In this document: piece by piece, positions 62,051 to 64,000 of the stretch
Layout of the letters: each line of letters starts with the position of its first letter
Numbering within the stretch: the first letter of the stretch is position 1
Assembly (NCBI RefSeq): GCF_003150835.1
Contig: NZ_CP029479.1
Coordinates: 1,550,001-1,614,000, forward strand
DNA: 64,000 bases
Direction of reading: 5' to 3'
From: Phenylobacterium parvum
Lineage (GTDB): Bacteria > Pseudomonadota > Alphaproteobacteria > Caulobacterales > Caulobacteraceae
Program-made: the position numbers and the translations under genes
The notes under the pieces: model-generated
Told to the model about the DNA's origin: nothing
The model's database searches: none
Seen by the model: the letters and a program-made list of their open reading frames with translations, nothing else

Positions 62051-62853
62051 TGACCTACGAACACCTGGACGTCCGCATCGAGGACCAGGTCGCCTGGGCG
62101 ACGATGAACCGGCCCGACCGGCTGAACGCGCTCAATCCGCGGCTCGTCGAGGAGCTGAGGGACTTCTTCACCGGCCTCTACTGGCGTCGGGATGTGCGGG
62201 TCGTCGTGCTGCGCGGGGCCGGACGGGCCTTCTGCGCCGGCCTGGACCTGAAGGAACGCAGCGGCGACAACGCCGACCGGTCCGTGGGCGCAGGCCTGAC
62301 CGGGCAGAGGCGGATCAGCGAGATCGTCATCGCCATGCGCCGGTGCCCCCAGCCCATCATCGCCTGCGTCGACGGCGCGGCGAGCGGCGGCGGCTTCGCC
62401 CTGGCCCTCGCCTCGGACGTGCGGATCGCCACCCCTTCCCTGAAGATGAACGCCGCCTTCATCCGCATCGGCCTGTCGGCCTGCGACATCGGGGTCAGCT
62501 ATTTCCTGCCCCGGATGGTCGGCAGCTCGGTGGCGGCCGAATACATGCTGACCGGCCGTTTCATGGGCGCCGAGCGCGCCTACCAGTTGGGCCTGGTCAG
62601 CCGGATCGTCGAGCCCGACGCCCTCGAGGCCGAGGCCCGGGACTTCGCCGCCGACATGCTGCACGCCACGCCCCTGGGCCTTCGCCTGACCAAGGAGGCG
62701 CTGAACCACGCCATCGACGCCCAGGGCCTGGAGGCGGCCATCGCCATGGAGGACCGCAACCAGATCCTCTGCGCCCAGGACGGCGATTTCGGCGAGGGCG
62801 TCCGCGCCTTCCTGGAGAAGCGCAAGCCGGTCTACGCCACGCGCGAGAGCTGA
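62050..62853 (+). CDS. Enoyl-CoA hydratase/isomerase (crotonase) family
   Basis: The 267-residue protein shows FCAGLDLKERSG (first oxyanion loop) and CVDGAASGGGFALALASDVR (second loop) followed by GLSACDIGVSYFLPRMVGSS. Usual catalytic acids are not clear, so it may be a hydratase or another crotonase activity. It follows the dipeptidase by one-base overlap but no acyl-CoA pathway genes are adjacent. Confidence 0.87.
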   Translation: MTYEHLDVRIEDQVAWATMNRPDRLNALNPRLVEELRDFFTGLYWRRDVRVVVLRGAGRAFCAGLDLKERSGDNADRSVGAGLTGQRRISEIVIAMRRCPQPIIACVDGAASGGGFALALASDVRIATPSLKMNAAFIRIGLSACDIGVSYFLPRMVGSSVAAEYMLTGRFMGAERAYQLGLVSRIVEPDALEAEARDFAADMLHATPLGLRLTKEALNHAIDAQGLEAAIAMEDRNQILCAQDGDFGEGVRAFLEKRKPVYATRES

Positions 62854-62973
62854 TGCACAGGGTCCGGCGGACGGCGGCTCCGCGCCGCTTGTTCGCCTCA
62901 TGTTCCGGTGTTATCCGGGGCTTTCTGCAAGGGGGAGTCCGCTAGCCCGTTACCGGGCCGCGGCGAGCGCGCC

Positions 62974-64000
<1,027 letters not shown>

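Overview
The window is a stretch of gene-dense, GC-rich chromosome (about 70% GC by eye) from an alphaproteobacterium, most likely Caulobacterales (Caulobacter/Phenylobacterium-like). Four things point there: FliX beside FlgI with an FlbY-type protein in the same locus, a class II (B12-dependent) ribonucleotide reductase, a DksA with only one cysteine, and the order rpoZ-rel-...-pyrE-pdxJ-acpS-lepB-rnc-era-recO. I saw no tRNA, rRNA, CRISPR, insertion sequence, prophage or plasmid feature. Layout: 1-7.3 kb holds the 3' end of nrdJ (+), a PQQ-type sugar dehydrogenase, a small DUF6665-like protein, an exported pentapeptide-repeat protein, aspS and a secreted serine hydrolase. 7.4-20.5 kb is a long minus-strand housekeeping block: folK, a HAD phosphatase, rpoZ, rel/spoT, an EamA transporter, pyrE, pdxJ, acpS, lepB, rnc, era, recO and parC. 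Many of its junctions are 4-base stop/start overlaps. A TauD-type dioxygenase gene interrupts it on the plus strand. 20.5-29 kb is plus-strand: an NYN/LabA protein, a family 5 uracil-DNA glycosylase, a secreted M20 peptidase, a formylglycine-generating enzyme translationally coupled to a Cys-type sulfatase, a D-aminoacylase-like amidohydrolase, and a lower-GC GIY-YIG gene that looks acquired. 29-46.7 kb mixes two acetyltransferases, smpB, dapA, a lytic transglycosylase broken by one missing G, two RNA methyltransferases, hrpB, a Sel1-repeat protein, a metallo-hydrolase, an outer-membrane beta-barrel, a BaiN-like flavoprotein with efp, and divergent epmA-epmB, the EF-P beta-lysylation genes. 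46.9-58 kb holds an RND efflux adaptor and permease, an Atm1-type ABC exporter, a lipoprotein, glutamine-dependent nadE, a DUF4239-like membrane protein, an aminotransferase and dksA. 58.2-60.8 kb is the flagellar locus: fliX facing flgI-flgJ-flbY across a 195-bp region that carries a CtrA-like box, a dyad that may bind FlbD, and a sigma-54 promoter with correct -24/-12 spacing. The window ends with an M19 dipeptidase, a crotonase and the start of uvrA. The genes fall into clear functional sets: stringent response and RNA polymerase (rpoZ, rel, dksA); ribosome biogenesis and rescue (era, rnc, smpB, the methyltransferases, EF-P with EpmA/EpmB); envelope export (lepB, RND, ABC); DNA repair (recO, uracil-DNA glycosylase, uvrA); and cell-cycle-timed flagellar assembly. 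No wholly new multi-gene system stands out. The best leads are the transglycosylase frameshift, the flagellar control region, the EF-P cluster with its flavoprotein, the GIY-YIG acquisition, and the altered motifs in the RND permease, signal peptidase and DksA.
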